Shown here: one piece after another, positions 42,274 through 51,336 of the stretch | Numbering within the stretch: the stretch's first letter is position 1 | Layout of the letters: each line of letters begins with the position of its first letter | From: Flavobacteriaceae bacterium | Lineage (GTDB): Bacteria > Bacteroidota > Bacteroidia > Flavobacteriales > Flavobacteriaceae | Direction: 5' to 3' | Assembly: GCA_947451525.1 (NCBI GenBank) | Contig: CANFZM010000005.1 | Coordinates: forward strand, 1 to 64,000 | DNA length: 64,000 nucleotides | The notes under the pieces: generated by a model | What the model saw: only the letters and a program-made list of their open reading frames with translations | Databases searched by the model: none | Told to the model about the DNA's origin: nothing | Made by a program: the position numbers and the translations under genes

Positions 42274-43260
42274 ATGAAAATACCTACAAGACATTATAAA
42301 TCCATTTTGAAATTGGTATTTATAATGTCTTTATTTTTTTGTGAAACTTTAGCAATAGCCCAAAAACAAGGATGCACTGATTCACTTGCCAACAATCAGA
42401 AGGAAGATGCAACGATAAACGATGGAAGTTGTAAGTACAATTCTACCACTATTAAACCAAATTTAGTTGCCAATTTACCAACTACTTTAACCGAAAGTTC
42501 GGGATTAATTTATTTTAAAGGAAGTTTGTGGAGTCACAATGACGATACAGATACAAATATTTATGAATTGAATTCAACATCGGGAGAGGTGCTCCGTAAA
42601 ATAAAACTTCCAAAAGTTTCAAATAAAGATTGGGAAGAGATTTCGCAAGACAGCACCTATATTTATATTGCAGATACAGGAAATAATTACCAAGGAAATA
42701 GCAACGATTTACATATTCTTAGGGTGTCGAAAACTTCTTTTTTGCAAGAAAAACCAAGTATAGACACCATTTCTTTTTCCTATTCGGATCAAAAAGAATT
42801 TCAAATACAAAAACCGAATACTACCGATTTTGATTTGGAGGCATTCGTAATTAGTAAAGACAGTATTTATCTATTTTCCAAACAATGGAAATCCCGAAAA
42901 ACTACACTTTATGTTTTGCCAAAAGTACCCGGGAATTATATCGCTAAAGCAAAAGGAACGCTGGATGTAAACGGATTAATTACAGGAGCAACTTATAATG
43001 AAGCCAAAAAACAAGTAGTTCTTTGTGGATATTCAAGGTACTTAAAGCCTTTTTTGTATTTGCTTTACGATTATCCAGGACATGATTTTTTAGAGGGAAA
43101 TCATCGAGAAATAAAACTCCAACTTTCTTTTCATCAAGTGGAAGGTATAGCAACGGATGGTACTTTTTATTATTTAACCAATGAAAAATTCGATTTTAAA
43201 AGTATTATTCATATTGCACCATCACTTTGGAAAATAGATTTATCCGAATTTGTAAAATAA
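42274..43260 (+). CDS. Exported protein with GCTD...DGSC motif and propeller-like domain
   Basis: The 328-residue product has a signal peptide (about 1-30, ending LAIAQ) followed at once by a short cysteine motif of the kind GCTD-x-LANN, ending DGSCKY. This motif is frequent in Bacteroidetes surface proteins. The rest (about 60-328) looks like a beta-propeller, with YIYIADTGNNYQGN near 125 and DFDLEAFVISKDSIYLFSKQ near 185. The ATG at 42274 is chosen because it opens the signal peptide; the longer frame starts at a TTG inside cvfB. Function unknown. Confidence 0.75.
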   Translation: MKIPTRHYKSILKLVFIMSLFFCETLAIAQKQGCTDSLANNQKEDATINDGSCKYNSTTIKPNLVANLPTTLTESSGLIYFKGSLWSHNDDTDTNIYELNSTSGEVLRKIKLPKVSNKDWEEISQDSTYIYIADTGNNYQGNSNDLHILRVSKTSFLQEKPSIDTISFSYSDQKEFQIQKPNTTDFDLEAFVISKDSIYLFSKQWKSRKTTLYVLPKVPGNYIAKAKGTLDVNGLITGATYNEAKKQVVLCGYSRYLKPFLYLLYDYPGHDFLEGNHREIKLQLSFHQVEGIATDGTFYYLTNEKFDFKSIIHIAPSLWKIDLSEFVK

Positions 43261-43270
43261 TTCTATTTAC

Positions 43271-43945
43271 TTATATAATATTTCCATCCTGCATGGTTAT
43301 TATTCTATTGGTTCTACTAGCAAAATCGGGGTCGTGGGTAACTATCAATAGCGTTTGTTTTAAATCAACAGTCAATTGCTGGAAAATATCAAACACCATA
43401 TCGCTGTTTTTTTTATCCAAATTTCCAGTAGGCTCATCTCCCATTATTATTAAAGGATTATTGATTAATGCTCTAGCAATAGCAACCCGTTGTTTTTGTC
43501 CACCGCTGAGTTGGTTGGGCATTTTAAGTGCTTGTTCTTGCATATCTAAGGTGCGCAGATGTTCCATTGCATGGTACTCAATTTCTTCATTAGAGAATTT
43601 TCCCAATTTCATTCCCGGAAGCATCACGTTTTTCAGTACACTATATTCGTTTAGCAAATAGTGAAATTGAAATACAAACCCTATTTTTTCATTTCGGAGT
43701 TTGGCTAATTCTTTATCGCTTTTTCCGGTGACTAATTTTTCATCTAGAAATATTTCTCCATCATAGTCGGTATCCATGGTAGATAGTAGATATAATAAAG
43801 TAGATTTTCCGCAACCTGATTTTCCAACAATAGAAACAAACTCCCCATGATTGATACTCATGTTGATTTCTTTTAATACTTGAAACTTGACCGGATCGTA
43901 GAAGTATTTGGATAAATTTTTAGTTTCTAAAACTTTTGTACTCAT
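43271..43945 (-). CDS. ABC transporter ATP-binding protein, LolD/MacB-like
   Basis: The 224-residue ATPase powers the transporter formed with the next two genes. Walker A GKSGCGKST is at 41-49, the signature LSGGQKQRVAIARAL near 140 and Walker B IIMGDEPTGNLD near 160. The closest relatives belong to the MacB/LolD/FtsE branch, which works with FtsX-type permeases. It is the third gene of an adaptor-permease-ATPase operon, starting 11 bases after the permease stop. Confidence 0.9.
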   Translation of the reverse strand: MSTKVLETKNLSKYFYDPVKFQVLKEINMSINHGEFVSIVGKSGCGKSTLLYLLSTMDTDYDGEIFLDEKLVTGKSDKELAKLRNEKIGFVFQFHYLLNEYSVLKNVMLPGMKLGKFSNEEIEYHAMEHLRTLDMQEQALKMPNQLSGGQKQRVAIARALINNPLIIMGDEPTGNLDKKNSDMVFDIFQQLTVDLKQTLLIVTHDPDFASRTNRIITMQDGNII

Positions 43946-43956
43946 TGGATTTCTAG

Positions 43957-45213
43957 TTATTTACCTCTAATTATTTCCACCGGATCTATCTTACTTGCTT
44001 TAAGAGCAGGAAATAATCCCGCAATAAAAGTCGTTCCAATTGCAAATACAATTCCGATAATATAGTATACAATATTGTAGTCTATTGGGTAGGTTGTGAT
44101 GGTTGGTAAAGCCGCTGTTTCAAAAGGAATTATATCAATAATGGAGGTAAAAATAAAACCAAATAACAACCCAAATAGTCCTCCGGTAATTCCGATAATC
44201 ATCGATAAGAAAATGAATATCCATTTCACATCATTGCCCGAAAAACCAGTTGCTTTTAGTATGGCAATGCTATCCATTTTTTCATAAATCATCATATTAA
44301 GAATGTTATAGATACCAAATCCCGCTACGATAAGTAATACAATTCCAACAGAGTAAGAAATAATACTTCTCACCGAACTACCTGTTTCAAATTGCGAATT
44401 GGTGGTTTGGTAATCGATGGCATCTACATCAAATTTAGTGCTAAATTCTTTTGTTAAAGCAGGAGCCAAAGTAATTTCATGCAGTTTTATTTGAATATCG
44501 GTAATGTAATTAGTAGGTTCTCCCAATAGTTTTTGAGCAGTATCTAATGAAGTGTAACTCATTGTATCATCAATTTCAGCAATTCCAATCTGGGTAATTC
44601 CAACTACCTTTAAAGAAGCTAAATTACCTTTGGAGGTAGTGATTTTTATGATGTCACCAATTGCCAAAAGCATTTTATCGGCCAATCCTTTTCCGATGAT
44701 GATACTGTTGTTTTGATTCAAATCGGCAATTTTTCCTTCAATAATATAATCGCTTAAAGCAAATAATTTTTCTTCTGCGGAAACGTCAATGCCATTGATT
44801 ACTCCAGAAATTTCAATAGTTCCCGAATTAAAAAATACAGGTGTTGTAATTTTAGGAGCAACATCTACAATTCGAGGGTCTTGTTTTAAAAAATGAATTA
44901 TTACTTTGCTATTGTAAATAGCTTTCCCGCGGTCTTTTGGTTTAACCGAATTTACAAAATTCACATTATTTTTATACTCCGCAGCCAAAGATATTGGTTG
45001 ATTTTTGGAAGGTTTTATTTCGTTATACAAACGAACGTGAGGAGTTCTATTCAGCATCAAACCATCCAATAAATTATTCAGCCCATGCATAAAGCTTACC
45101 AAAGTTATAAACATCGCAATACCAAAAGTAACCCCAACCGCAGCAACAATGGTTTGTTTTAGCCGTGCTCGAAGCAAATGAATTGCAATATTGAATATTA
45201 GTTTGAAGTTCAT
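43957..45213 (-). CDS. ABC transporter permease, FtsX/MacB/LolE-like
   Basis: The 418-residue inner-membrane protein has the MacB/LolC topology: one N-terminal helix (about 20-43), a large periplasmic domain (about 45-285), and three C-terminal helices (about 288-310, 334-362 and 378-402). It ends with the family motif LKASKIDPVEIIRGK. Its start codon overlaps the adaptor stop, indicating coupling. It could move lipoproteins, peptides or small hydrophobic compounds out of the inner membrane; the substrate is not visible. Confidence 0.9.
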   Translation of the reverse strand: MNFKLIFNIAIHLLRARLKQTIVAAVGVTFGIAMFITLVSFMHGLNNLLDGLMLNRTPHVRLYNEIKPSKNQPISLAAEYKNNVNFVNSVKPKDRGKAIYNSKVIIHFLKQDPRIVDVAPKITTPVFFNSGTIEISGVINGIDVSAEEKLFALSDYIIEGKIADLNQNNSIIIGKGLADKMLLAIGDIIKITTSKGNLASLKVVGITQIGIAEIDDTMSYTSLDTAQKLLGEPTNYITDIQIKLHEITLAPALTKEFSTKFDVDAIDYQTTNSQFETGSSVRSIISYSVGIVLLIVAGFGIYNILNMMIYEKMDSIAILKATGFSGNDVKWIFIFLSMIIGITGGLFGLLFGFIFTSIIDIIPFETAALPTITTYPIDYNIVYYIIGIVFAIGTTFIAGLFPALKASKIDPVEIIRGK

Positions 45214-46304
45214 TATTTAGGGCGGTAAATAGATTCGGTTGCTTGCAATCCTCCTAGAATCTCTACATTTTGGTAATCACTTAATCCAATTTTTACTTTG
45301 CGTTTTTTGTCTTTACTAACTAAAACATATTGATCTTCTACCAAATAACTTTTAGGAATGGTAATCACATCTTTTTTAATTTGGATGATAATATTGGCTT
45401 CAGCAGTAAGATTAGGATATAATTTAGAAGGCGTATTTACAAAATGGGCTTCTATTTTGAAAGTTCTGGAACGCTCGTCCATAATTGGATAAATTTTATC
45501 TACCACAGCATCAAAAACTTTTCCTTTGTAACTATCTAAAGTAACCACAATTTTTTGACCAAGACTTACCCGAACCATATCGTTTTCATCTACATCCAAT
45601 TCTAATAGATAAGCATTCTTTTTTCCAATGATTGCCAATGGGGTTTGTGGTGTAATAAGCGTTCCGTCTTTCACTAAAACATCAAATAAAGAACCTGTAA
45701 AGGCACTTTTAATAGTGTAATCTCCTTGCGATTTCTCGCTAATTTTAAGATTATTATTGTTTCGACTTTGATCGTTTTGTAGTTGGATTTTTAATTGGGA
45801 TAATTGCTTTAAAGAAGATTCGTAATTGGATTTGGAGTTTTTGGAAGCCAATTCTACTTTCTCATAATCTACTTCGGAAATGACATTGTATTGCTTGATG
45901 TTTTTATTTCGATTATAAACCGATTGGTCTAATGTAAGTTTATCTTTAGCCGCTTGCACTTTCGTTTCCATATCGGAAATTTTATCCTGAATGTAACGAC
46001 TATTTTCTTGACTAAGTTGGAATGCCAATCGAGAATTTTCTGTTGTTAAGGATGCTTTATCACTATCAATTTGAAACAAAGGTTGTCCAAGAGTTATAGA
46101 TTGCCCAACAACAATGTTTGTATGCTGTAAAACGCCGCTAACGGTTGAAAAAACAGTGTATTGGTCTTCGGCTTTGATAACACCCGAAGCATAAACACTC
46201 TCGGTTATGTTTCCCTTGGTAGGTTTAATTTCTCCAGAGTCTTTGTTGGAGCAAGAAGTAAAAGAAAAAGTAAGGACTGTAAATATAATGAAAGAATAGC
46301 GCAT
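45213..46304 (-). CDS. Periplasmic adaptor lipoprotein, MacA/HlyD family
   Basis: The 363-residue protein has a lipoprotein signal (lipobox FTSC, cysteine at residue 17), a lipoyl/biotin-like hairpin domain split around a long coiled coil (about 90-175), and a beta-barrel domain (about 215-320). It bridges the inner-membrane permease to an outer-membrane channel. I start it at the ATG at 46304 so that the lipoprotein signal opens the protein; an in-frame start nine codons upstream is possible. It is the first gene of the exporter operon. No TolC-type gene is in the window. Confidence 0.85.
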   Translation of the reverse strand: MRYSFIIFTVLTFSFTSCSNKDSGEIKPTKGNITESVYASGVIKAEDQYTVFSTVSGVLQHTNIVVGQSITLGQPLFQIDSDKASLTTENSRLAFQLSQENSRYIQDKISDMETKVQAAKDKLTLDQSVYNRNKNIKQYNVISEVDYEKVELASKNSKSNYESSLKQLSQLKIQLQNDQSRNNNNLKISEKSQGDYTIKSAFTGSLFDVLVKDGTLITPQTPLAIIGKKNAYLLELDVDENDMVRVSLGQKIVVTLDSYKGKVFDAVVDKIYPIMDERSRTFKIEAHFVNTPSKLYPNLTAEANIIIQIKKDVITIPKSYLVEDQYVLVSKDKKRKVKIGLSDYQNVEILGGLQATESIYRPK

Positions 46305-46400
46305 GTGCTTTGTATTATAATTCTTACTCAAATTTACGAAAAAAAAATAGAATACAGAAGTTTGAATAAAAGTTGTTACAAAATTGTAAAAATTAGAGAT

Positions 46401-47456
46401 CTAGTTCAATACTAAAAAATTATTCAATTCTACCTTCCAATCCAAGTGCGGATTATAAGAAATTTGTCCGTTTTTTACTTCTAATGGGCAGTCGAAATTG
46501 TTGGTATAAAGGCCTCCAGTTCCGAGTCCTTGTGGCATGGAATTTTGTTGTAAAAAGGTCCATTGTGCGATGGCGTTTAATCCGATATTACTTTCCAAAG
46601 CAGAGGTAATCCACCAGCCAATTTGGTGTTTTTCGGCAAGGTCAATCCATTCTTGGGTGCCTCGAAAACCACCTACAAAACTTGGTTTCAAAATGATGTA
46701 TTGTGGTTTGATTTTTATCAAAAGAGCCTCTTTTTCGGCATACGAAAACACTCCGATTAGTTCTTCATCGAGCGCTATAGGAATTGGGGTGCTTTTACAT
46801 AGTTCTGCCATACTGTCAGTATGGTATTTAGCAATAGGTTGCTCGATACTATGTAATTTATAACCAGATAATTGATTTAATTTATCTAAAGTATCAGATT
46901 CATCAAAAGCACCATTTGCATCTACTCGAATTTCAATAGTATCCGCATCAAAATTTTGTCGGATAAAGTGCAATAAATCGAGTTCTTTTTGGAAATTGAT
47001 AGCACCTATTTTGAGTTTGATACAATGAAAACCTTGGGCTAGTTTTTCTTCTATTTGTTGCTTCATAAACTCGGATTCTCCCATCCAAACTAAGCCATTA
47101 ATAACCATGTTTTTTTTGCCTTCAGTAAAGGCAGATGGAAACAACAAAAAAGGGGTTTCGGAGGCTAACGATTGGAAAGCCATTTCGACTCCAAATTGGA
47201 TCGAAGGAAACTCAATTAAGGCTTCCCAAAGTTGGTCTTTTCCTAAGTGGATATTTTGGCAAGTCCATTGGATTTTTGCTTCATAGTCGGGACGATCGTC
47301 GGCACTCAAGCCTCGAAGAATTCCACATTCACCAATACCTTTTTTACCATCTTGTTCTAGAACCAAAAACCAAGTTTCTTTCACATTTATTACTCCTCTG
47401 GAGGTTCCAGAAGGGCGTTTAAAATTCAGAATGTATTTTTGGTAGGTGGCTTTCAT
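46401..47456 (-). CDS. menC: o-Succinylbenzoate synthase, enolase superfamily
   Basis: The 351-residue enzyme dehydrates SHCHC to o-succinylbenzoate in menaquinone synthesis. Superfamily residues are visible: the catalytic lysine in CIKLKIGA near 145, metal ligands in RVDANGAF near 175, EQPIAKY near 200 and ALDEELIG near 225, and the second lysine in IILKPSFVGG near 252. Dipeptide epimerases share this fold, but the presence of menD, menA and menB in the same window favours MenC. It is upstream of the ABC exporter on the same strand, 96 bases away. Confidence 0.85.
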   Translation of the reverse strand: MKATYQKYILNFKRPSGTSRGVINVKETWFLVLEQDGKKGIGECGILRGLSADDRPDYEAKIQWTCQNIHLGKDQLWEALIEFPSIQFGVEMAFQSLASETPFLLFPSAFTEGKKNMVINGLVWMGESEFMKQQIEEKLAQGFHCIKLKIGAINFQKELDLLHFIRQNFDADTIEIRVDANGAFDESDTLDKLNQLSGYKLHSIEQPIAKYHTDSMAELCKSTPIPIALDEELIGVFSYAEKEALLIKIKPQYIILKPSFVGGFRGTQEWIDLAEKHQIGWWITSALESNIGLNAIAQWTFLQQNSMPQGLGTGGLYTNNFDCPLEVKNGQISYNPHLDWKVELNNFLVLN

Positions 47457-47475
47457 TGGAGGAGAAGATAGAGAA

Positions 47476-47510
47476 TAGACGGATAGATGATAGACGGATA
47501 GATGATAGAT
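47476..47510. repeat. 15-bp tandem repeat upstream of menC
   Basis: TAGACGGATAGATGA occurs twice head-to-tail (47476-47490 and 47491-47505), followed by a partial third copy. It lies between the TPR gene stop and the menC start, where it falls in the menC leader. Confidence 0.6.
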
Positions 47511-47514
47511 TTTG

Positions 47515-48720
47515 TTACTCTAAAACGCGAAGTATTTTTTTGAAATTAGCATCGGATAAATGGCATTTGCTAAAAAGAGCAAAGTCTTTATTGGTTTGCT
47601 GTATCCAAGAAATATTCGGATTGATGTATTGGTCTTTGTATTTCTTGTGGATGTCTTTGGCTTGGGATAATCGGTCGGTAAAGATATATAAATGCGCTAA
47701 TTGCAATTGCAAATTAATATCAGTCGCATCTTTAGCGATAACTTCATTTAAAACTTTTTCGGCTTTGTCGAATTGTTTAGAAAGAATATAATAGTTTGCT
47801 AGAGTAGCATAGTCTATAGATTCTGCTCTATTTTTACTAATCAATTCTGATTGAATTATAGTAATGGCATCATCAAATTTACCTTGGTTGATGGCTGCAT
47901 TGGCACGATCTCTAAAAAGGCCGTAGTATTTTTTTTCTTCCCCAGTTTTTTTTAATGCCTCATCGGTTACCGATTCTATACTGGTACTTCTTTCAATTGG
48001 GATTAGATTTAAGAATTCTTTATAGGTGTATTTTTGGGATAATTTCTCTAAAAATGCTACTGAAAAGTTCTCTTTATTAGTTAGTAAAACATAAACCTTT
48101 AAAGTTTTACTTAAAGTGATGATTTCGTTTTTGGTGTCTGAATTCCAACCACGGCTTGCTTTGGTATCTACCCACGGCACGACTTCTAAAATTACTTTTT
48201 CGCTCATTACCCAATTGTCGCTTTGAATAGCAAAATATAAGTTTTGGGTTTTTAAAGTCATGCAATCGGAACCTTTCATTTTTAATATTCGGGCTTCTTT
48301 GTTTACTGGCGTGTCTTGAATTAAACAAGCATTGGTAGTTTTTCCAGTGGTTAGAAAAGCATCGGAAATTTTAGAGTCTGTAAAAATAGCGTATTTGCAT
48401 TTGTCGTCTCCCGAAATGGTGGAGGCTAAAAATACCGCTCCTGCGGCTCCTTGGCTGATTCCTGTTGGATCGGGAATGGCTTTTAATACGGAAACTAAAC
48501 TAGAAGATAGTTTTTGATTGTCGTCTAGCAGAGTAATTCTGTAAACTACTTCGGTGGTTCCTTCGGGGAAGTCGGCAGTTTTAACTACTTTTTTCTCTCC
48601 TGCGCGAAGGCTTATGGTTTCGTTGGTGGTTCTTATGTTGTCCCAATAGCCGTCTTTGGATTGTGCTGTTGCTAATGCAACCGACATAAGTGGTAGTATA
48701 AAATAGATTTTCTTAAGCAT
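47515..48720 (-). CDS. Exported TPR-repeat protein
   Basis: The 401-residue product has a signal peptide (about 1-20, ending LATAQ), a beta-rich N-terminal domain (about 25-190) and C-terminal tetratricopeptide repeats (about 265-370). The repeats are seen as ANAAINQGKFDDAITIIQSE, LANYYILSKQFDKAEKVLNE and LAHLYIFTDRLSQAKDIHKK. TPR proteins scaffold complexes; the partner is unknown. The ATG at 48720 is preferred because it opens the signal peptide, rather than the in-frame start five codons upstream. Confidence 0.8.
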   Translation of the reverse strand: MLKKIYFILPLMSVALATAQSKDGYWDNIRTTNETISLRAGEKKVVKTADFPEGTTEVVYRITLLDDNQKLSSSLVSVLKAIPDPTGISQGAAGAVFLASTISGDDKCKYAIFTDSKISDAFLTTGKTTNACLIQDTPVNKEARILKMKGSDCMTLKTQNLYFAIQSDNWVMSEKVILEVVPWVDTKASRGWNSDTKNEIITLSKTLKVYVLLTNKENFSVAFLEKLSQKYTYKEFLNLIPIERSTSIESVTDEALKKTGEEKKYYGLFRDRANAAINQGKFDDAITIIQSELISKNRAESIDYATLANYYILSKQFDKAEKVLNEVIAKDATDINLQLQLAHLYIFTDRLSQAKDIHKKYKDQYINPNISWIQQTNKDFALFSKCHLSDANFKKILRVLE

Positions 48721-48749
48721 TTTATTTTTATTCAATACGATTACTAATT

Positions 48750-48850
48750 AGCCCCGGGTGGAGTGGAAATCCTGGCCTTGCGGAATATAATTTCCGGTGG
48801 AATTGTTTTGTTCTTCGCAAGGCCAGATTGCAACGGAAAACGGGAATGAC
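48750..48850 (+). repeat. Structured intergenic element, copy 2
   Basis: It begins AGCCCCGGGTGGAGTGGAAA and ends GATTGCAACGGAAAACGGGA followed by ATGAC, matching both ends of the element at 28619-28711 (which is on the other strand). The central stem is different: TGGCCTTGCG (48773-48782) pairs with CGCAAGGCCA, enclosing a smaller AATTTCC/GGAATT hairpin. It is much more GC-rich than its surroundings. It lies upstream of the TPR gene start and downstream of the UPF0173 gene. Confidence 0.75.
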
Positions 48851-48879
48851 GTTTACTGCAATACGCGTGCCATTCGCTC

Positions 48880-49557
48880 TTAAAGATCTATACTTTGCCC
48901 AATTTCGAGCAACATTAAGTCTTTTCCAGCATCAAAGAATTTCTTTTTGGCTTGGTCGTGGTTAATTTCGATGTAGCCAAAGGTGTCGTAGTGAACGCCT
49001 AGCACTTTATCGCAAGCCACAAAATCGGCTGCAATAATAGCATCTTCAACATCCATCGTGAAATTGTTGCCGATGGAAAGGATGGCTAGATCGAGTTTGG
49101 TGCGCATGGGAATGAGTTTCATGTCCATGGTAAGGGCGGTATCGCCTGAGATGTAGATGTTTTTGTGTTCGCCTTCAATGACAAAACCGGCAGGATTACC
49201 GCCATAAGAGCCGTCGGGGAAGGAACTGGAGTGGATGGCGCTAACCATTTTTACTTTTCCGAAATCAAATTGCCAACTACCGCCATGGTTCATTGGGTGG
49301 TATTTTACGCCTTTATTGCCAAAATGCACCGCCACTTCATAATTGGAAACAATTACTGCATTGGTGCGCTTTGCGATGGCTTCGGCATCGAGGATGTGGT
49401 CGCTATGCGCGTGGGTTAGCAAGATATAATCTGCTTGAAGTGTATTAATATCAATGTGGCTGGCTTTGGGATTGGCGGTGATAAATGGATCTACCAAAAT
49501 GTGTTTGCCGCTTACTTCAATACCAATGCAGGCGTGCCCGTAGAAGGTTATTTTCAT
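48880..49557 (-). CDS. Metallo-beta-lactamase-fold hydrolase, UPF0173 family
   Basis: The 225-residue protein has the metallo-beta-lactamase fold with the zinc motif HAHSDH at residues 49-54 and further ligands in MNHGGSW, SGDTALT and VHYDTFG. UPF0173 proteins (YtkL-like) are uncharacterised metal-dependent hydrolases. The ATG at 49557 is used; it overlaps the menA stop as ATGA, so translation is probably coupled to menA. A link to quinone metabolism would be inference from that overlap alone. Confidence 0.9.
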   Translation of the reverse strand: MKITFYGHACIGIEVSGKHILVDPFITANPKASHIDINTLQADYILLTHAHSDHILDAEAIAKRTNAVIVSNYEVAVHFGNKGVKYHPMNHGGSWQFDFGKVKMVSAIHSSSFPDGSYGGNPAGFVIEGEHKNIYISGDTALTMDMKLIPMRTKLDLAILSIGNNFTMDVEDAIIAADFVACDKVLGVHYDTFGYIEINHDQAKKKFFDAGKDLMLLEIGQSIDL

Positions 49558-50516
49558 GGCCAATTAGTGTAATAAATGATTAAATCGGAGATAAAATAGA
49601 TTAACGAAAGCGACAATAATATGGATAATAAAAAGGTGCTTAACGCTAATTTTTTTAATTCGGGATCCAATAGTTTTGGGTCTTTATTTTTGGCTACTCT
49701 TATCAGGTGCAAAATGATTGGAATATAGGCAATTAGAAAGAAATAGATGTCGAAATTGAACGTTTCCGGACTTGGATCACGGTAACTAAAATCGAAAATT
49801 AGTGCGAAAACTAGCATCAAAACCATTGCAGAAATAATTAGAAAGAAATGGTATTTTTTAGCCCAAGCACCACCATTTTTAACTACGATGGTATTTTTAT
49901 TGGATTTTCTGTCGGATTCTTCATCGCGCATGTTGTTTAAATTCAAAACGCCAACACTCAGAAAACCTATTGCCGTTGCGGGAAGGAATAACAGCCAATC
50001 CATTTGTTTAGAAAACATAAAGTAAATTCCGAAGGTGCTTACAATTCCGAAGAAAATAAAAACAAAAACATCGCCATAACCTCTATATCCATAAGGGTTT
50101 TTGCCTATCGTATAACGAATAGCAGATGCAATTGCTAGGATTCCTAAAACAAAGAAAATTACCGAATAGTATAAATATTTTCCTTTAAAAGAAAAATAAA
50201 TAAGCAACATGGCAGAAACTAAAGTAAGAAATGCCGTGATAAAAATGGCGTAACGCATTGCTGCAGGGGTAATCTTTCCACTTTGTATGGCACGCATTGG
50301 CCCAACCCGATCTTCGTTGTCGGTACCTTTCATTCCGTCGCCATAATCGTTGGCGAAATTGGAAAGAATTTGCAAACCAAGGGTGGTTGATAAGGCAAAA
50401 ATTACAATTTTCCAATTGAAAATTCCTTGCGACATGGCGTAAAAACTACCTACTAAAATTCCGGAAACCGAAAGGGGTAAGGTACGTACTCGTGCGGCTT
50501 CAATCCAGTGTTTCAT
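49554..50516 (-). CDS. menA: 1,4-Dihydroxy-2-naphthoate polyprenyltransferase
   Basis: The 320-residue UbiA-family membrane enzyme attaches the isoprenoid chain to dihydroxynaphthoate to give demethylmenaquinone. The first aspartate-rich motif is ANDYGDGMKGTDNEDR near residue 55, and the second is NNMRDEESDRKSNKNT near 190. About eight to nine transmembrane helices are evident. The C-terminal four bases overlap the start of the UPF0173 hydrolase gene. It lies on the same strand as menB, with one membrane-protein gene between. Confidence 0.95.
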   Translation of the reverse strand: MKHWIEAARVRTLPLSVSGILVGSFYAMSQGIFNWKIVIFALSTTLGLQILSNFANDYGDGMKGTDNEDRVGPMRAIQSGKITPAAMRYAIFITAFLTLVSAMLLIYFSFKGKYLYYSVIFFVLGILAIASAIRYTIGKNPYGYRGYGDVFVFIFFGIVSTFGIYFMFSKQMDWLLFLPATAIGFLSVGVLNLNNMRDEESDRKSNKNTIVVKNGGAWAKKYHFFLIISAMVLMLVFALIFDFSYRDPSPETFNFDIYFFLIAYIPIILHLIRVAKNKDPKLLDPELKKLALSTFLLSILLSLSLIYFISDLIIYYTNWP

Positions 50517-50573
50517 TTTTTATTTAGTTTATTAGTTGTAAGTTTTAGGTTATAAGTTTAGGAGTTTATAAGT

Positions 50574-51179
50574 TTAGAATGTGTAACCCAATCCAATAGA
50601 AATTAAATGAGCGTTTATATTGGATTTAATGGGTAAATACTTGTAATCCGTTTGGAAATAAAGGTTATCATCCATAAAAAGTCGAAAACCTGGATTAATG
50701 GAAACGCTGTCAAAATTATATTTCACTTCGGATGGAACATTGCCAAAAGCAGGATCGTACGGGTTATTAATATAAATATAGGATTGTTGAATGGTATATT
50801 TTGCTGTAAAAAAGGAATATCCCAAGTTTAAAAAAGGTTGGAATACTTTATTTGCTTCCAATACAATTCCAATATTCGGATTTACCATTATCGAATTTTT
50901 TAAGTCTAATTGATTACCTATTTCTCTTGCTTTAAAATAATCAATGCCTAAGCCTGCTTGTAGACTAAAATAGTCATTGCTGTAAAAATTGTATTTAGCA
51001 TCTATTCCTGCAATACCATTATAATTATCACTAACAAAATTGTTGTTTCGTAAATTACCTGTGTAATGAACTGAAACAGAATATTTATTTTCTTTGTTGG
51101 AATTAGTTGCTTTTGAATTTTGTGAATAGAATTTGAAAGAAACTAAGAGAACTAAACTTAAAATTATTTTCTTTTTCAT
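50574..51179 (-). CDS. Outer-membrane beta-barrel protein, porin-like
   Basis: The 201-residue product has a signal peptide (about 1-19, ending KFYSQ) and alternating polar/aromatic strands typical of an eight-stranded barrel (YSVSVHYTGNL, AKYNFYSNDYFSLQAGLGID, LNLGYSFFTAKYTIQ, NLYFQTDYKYLPI). It ends in LISIGLGYTF, a C-terminal phenylalanine strand recognised by the BAM machinery. No ligand can be named. It sits between menA and menB without obvious functional link. Confidence 0.8.
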   Translation of the reverse strand: MKKKIILSLVLLVSFKFYSQNSKATNSNKENKYSVSVHYTGNLRNNNFVSDNYNGIAGIDAKYNFYSNDYFSLQAGLGIDYFKAREIGNQLDLKNSIMVNPNIGIVLEANKVFQPFLNLGYSFFTAKYTIQQSYIYINNPYDPAFGNVPSEVKYNFDSVSINPGFRLFMDDNLYFQTDYKYLPIKSNINAHLISIGLGYTF

Positions 51180-51242
51180 AAATAAAAAAATTAAAGATAT
51201 TTATACAACAGACTATTTGATAATACTGCAATTTGATTTTTT

Positions 51243-51333
51243 TGAGATTCCTACGGAATGACAAACTAGGTGTGAACTTAGCGCGAAAACTGAACACTTA
51301 ATACTGAACACTTAATACTGACAACTGACCACT
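51243..51333. repeat. Intergenic repeat remnants between barrel gene and menB
   Basis: GAGATTCCTACGGAATGACA (51243-51262) is, in reverse complement, close to the TCATTCCG/GGAATCTCAT words of the 1860-1932 repeat. Next to it, GAACACTTAATACT is repeated (51291-51318) and followed by GACAACTGACC. These resemble the CAGTGTTCAGTG words at 28528-28551. Both are typical dispersed intergenic debris. Confidence 0.5.
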
Positions 51334-51336
51334 ACA

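Noticed and set aside
43227..43661. 144-residue plus-strand ORF
   Set aside because: It is antisense to the ABC ATPase gene with its intact Walker A, signature and Walker B motifs.
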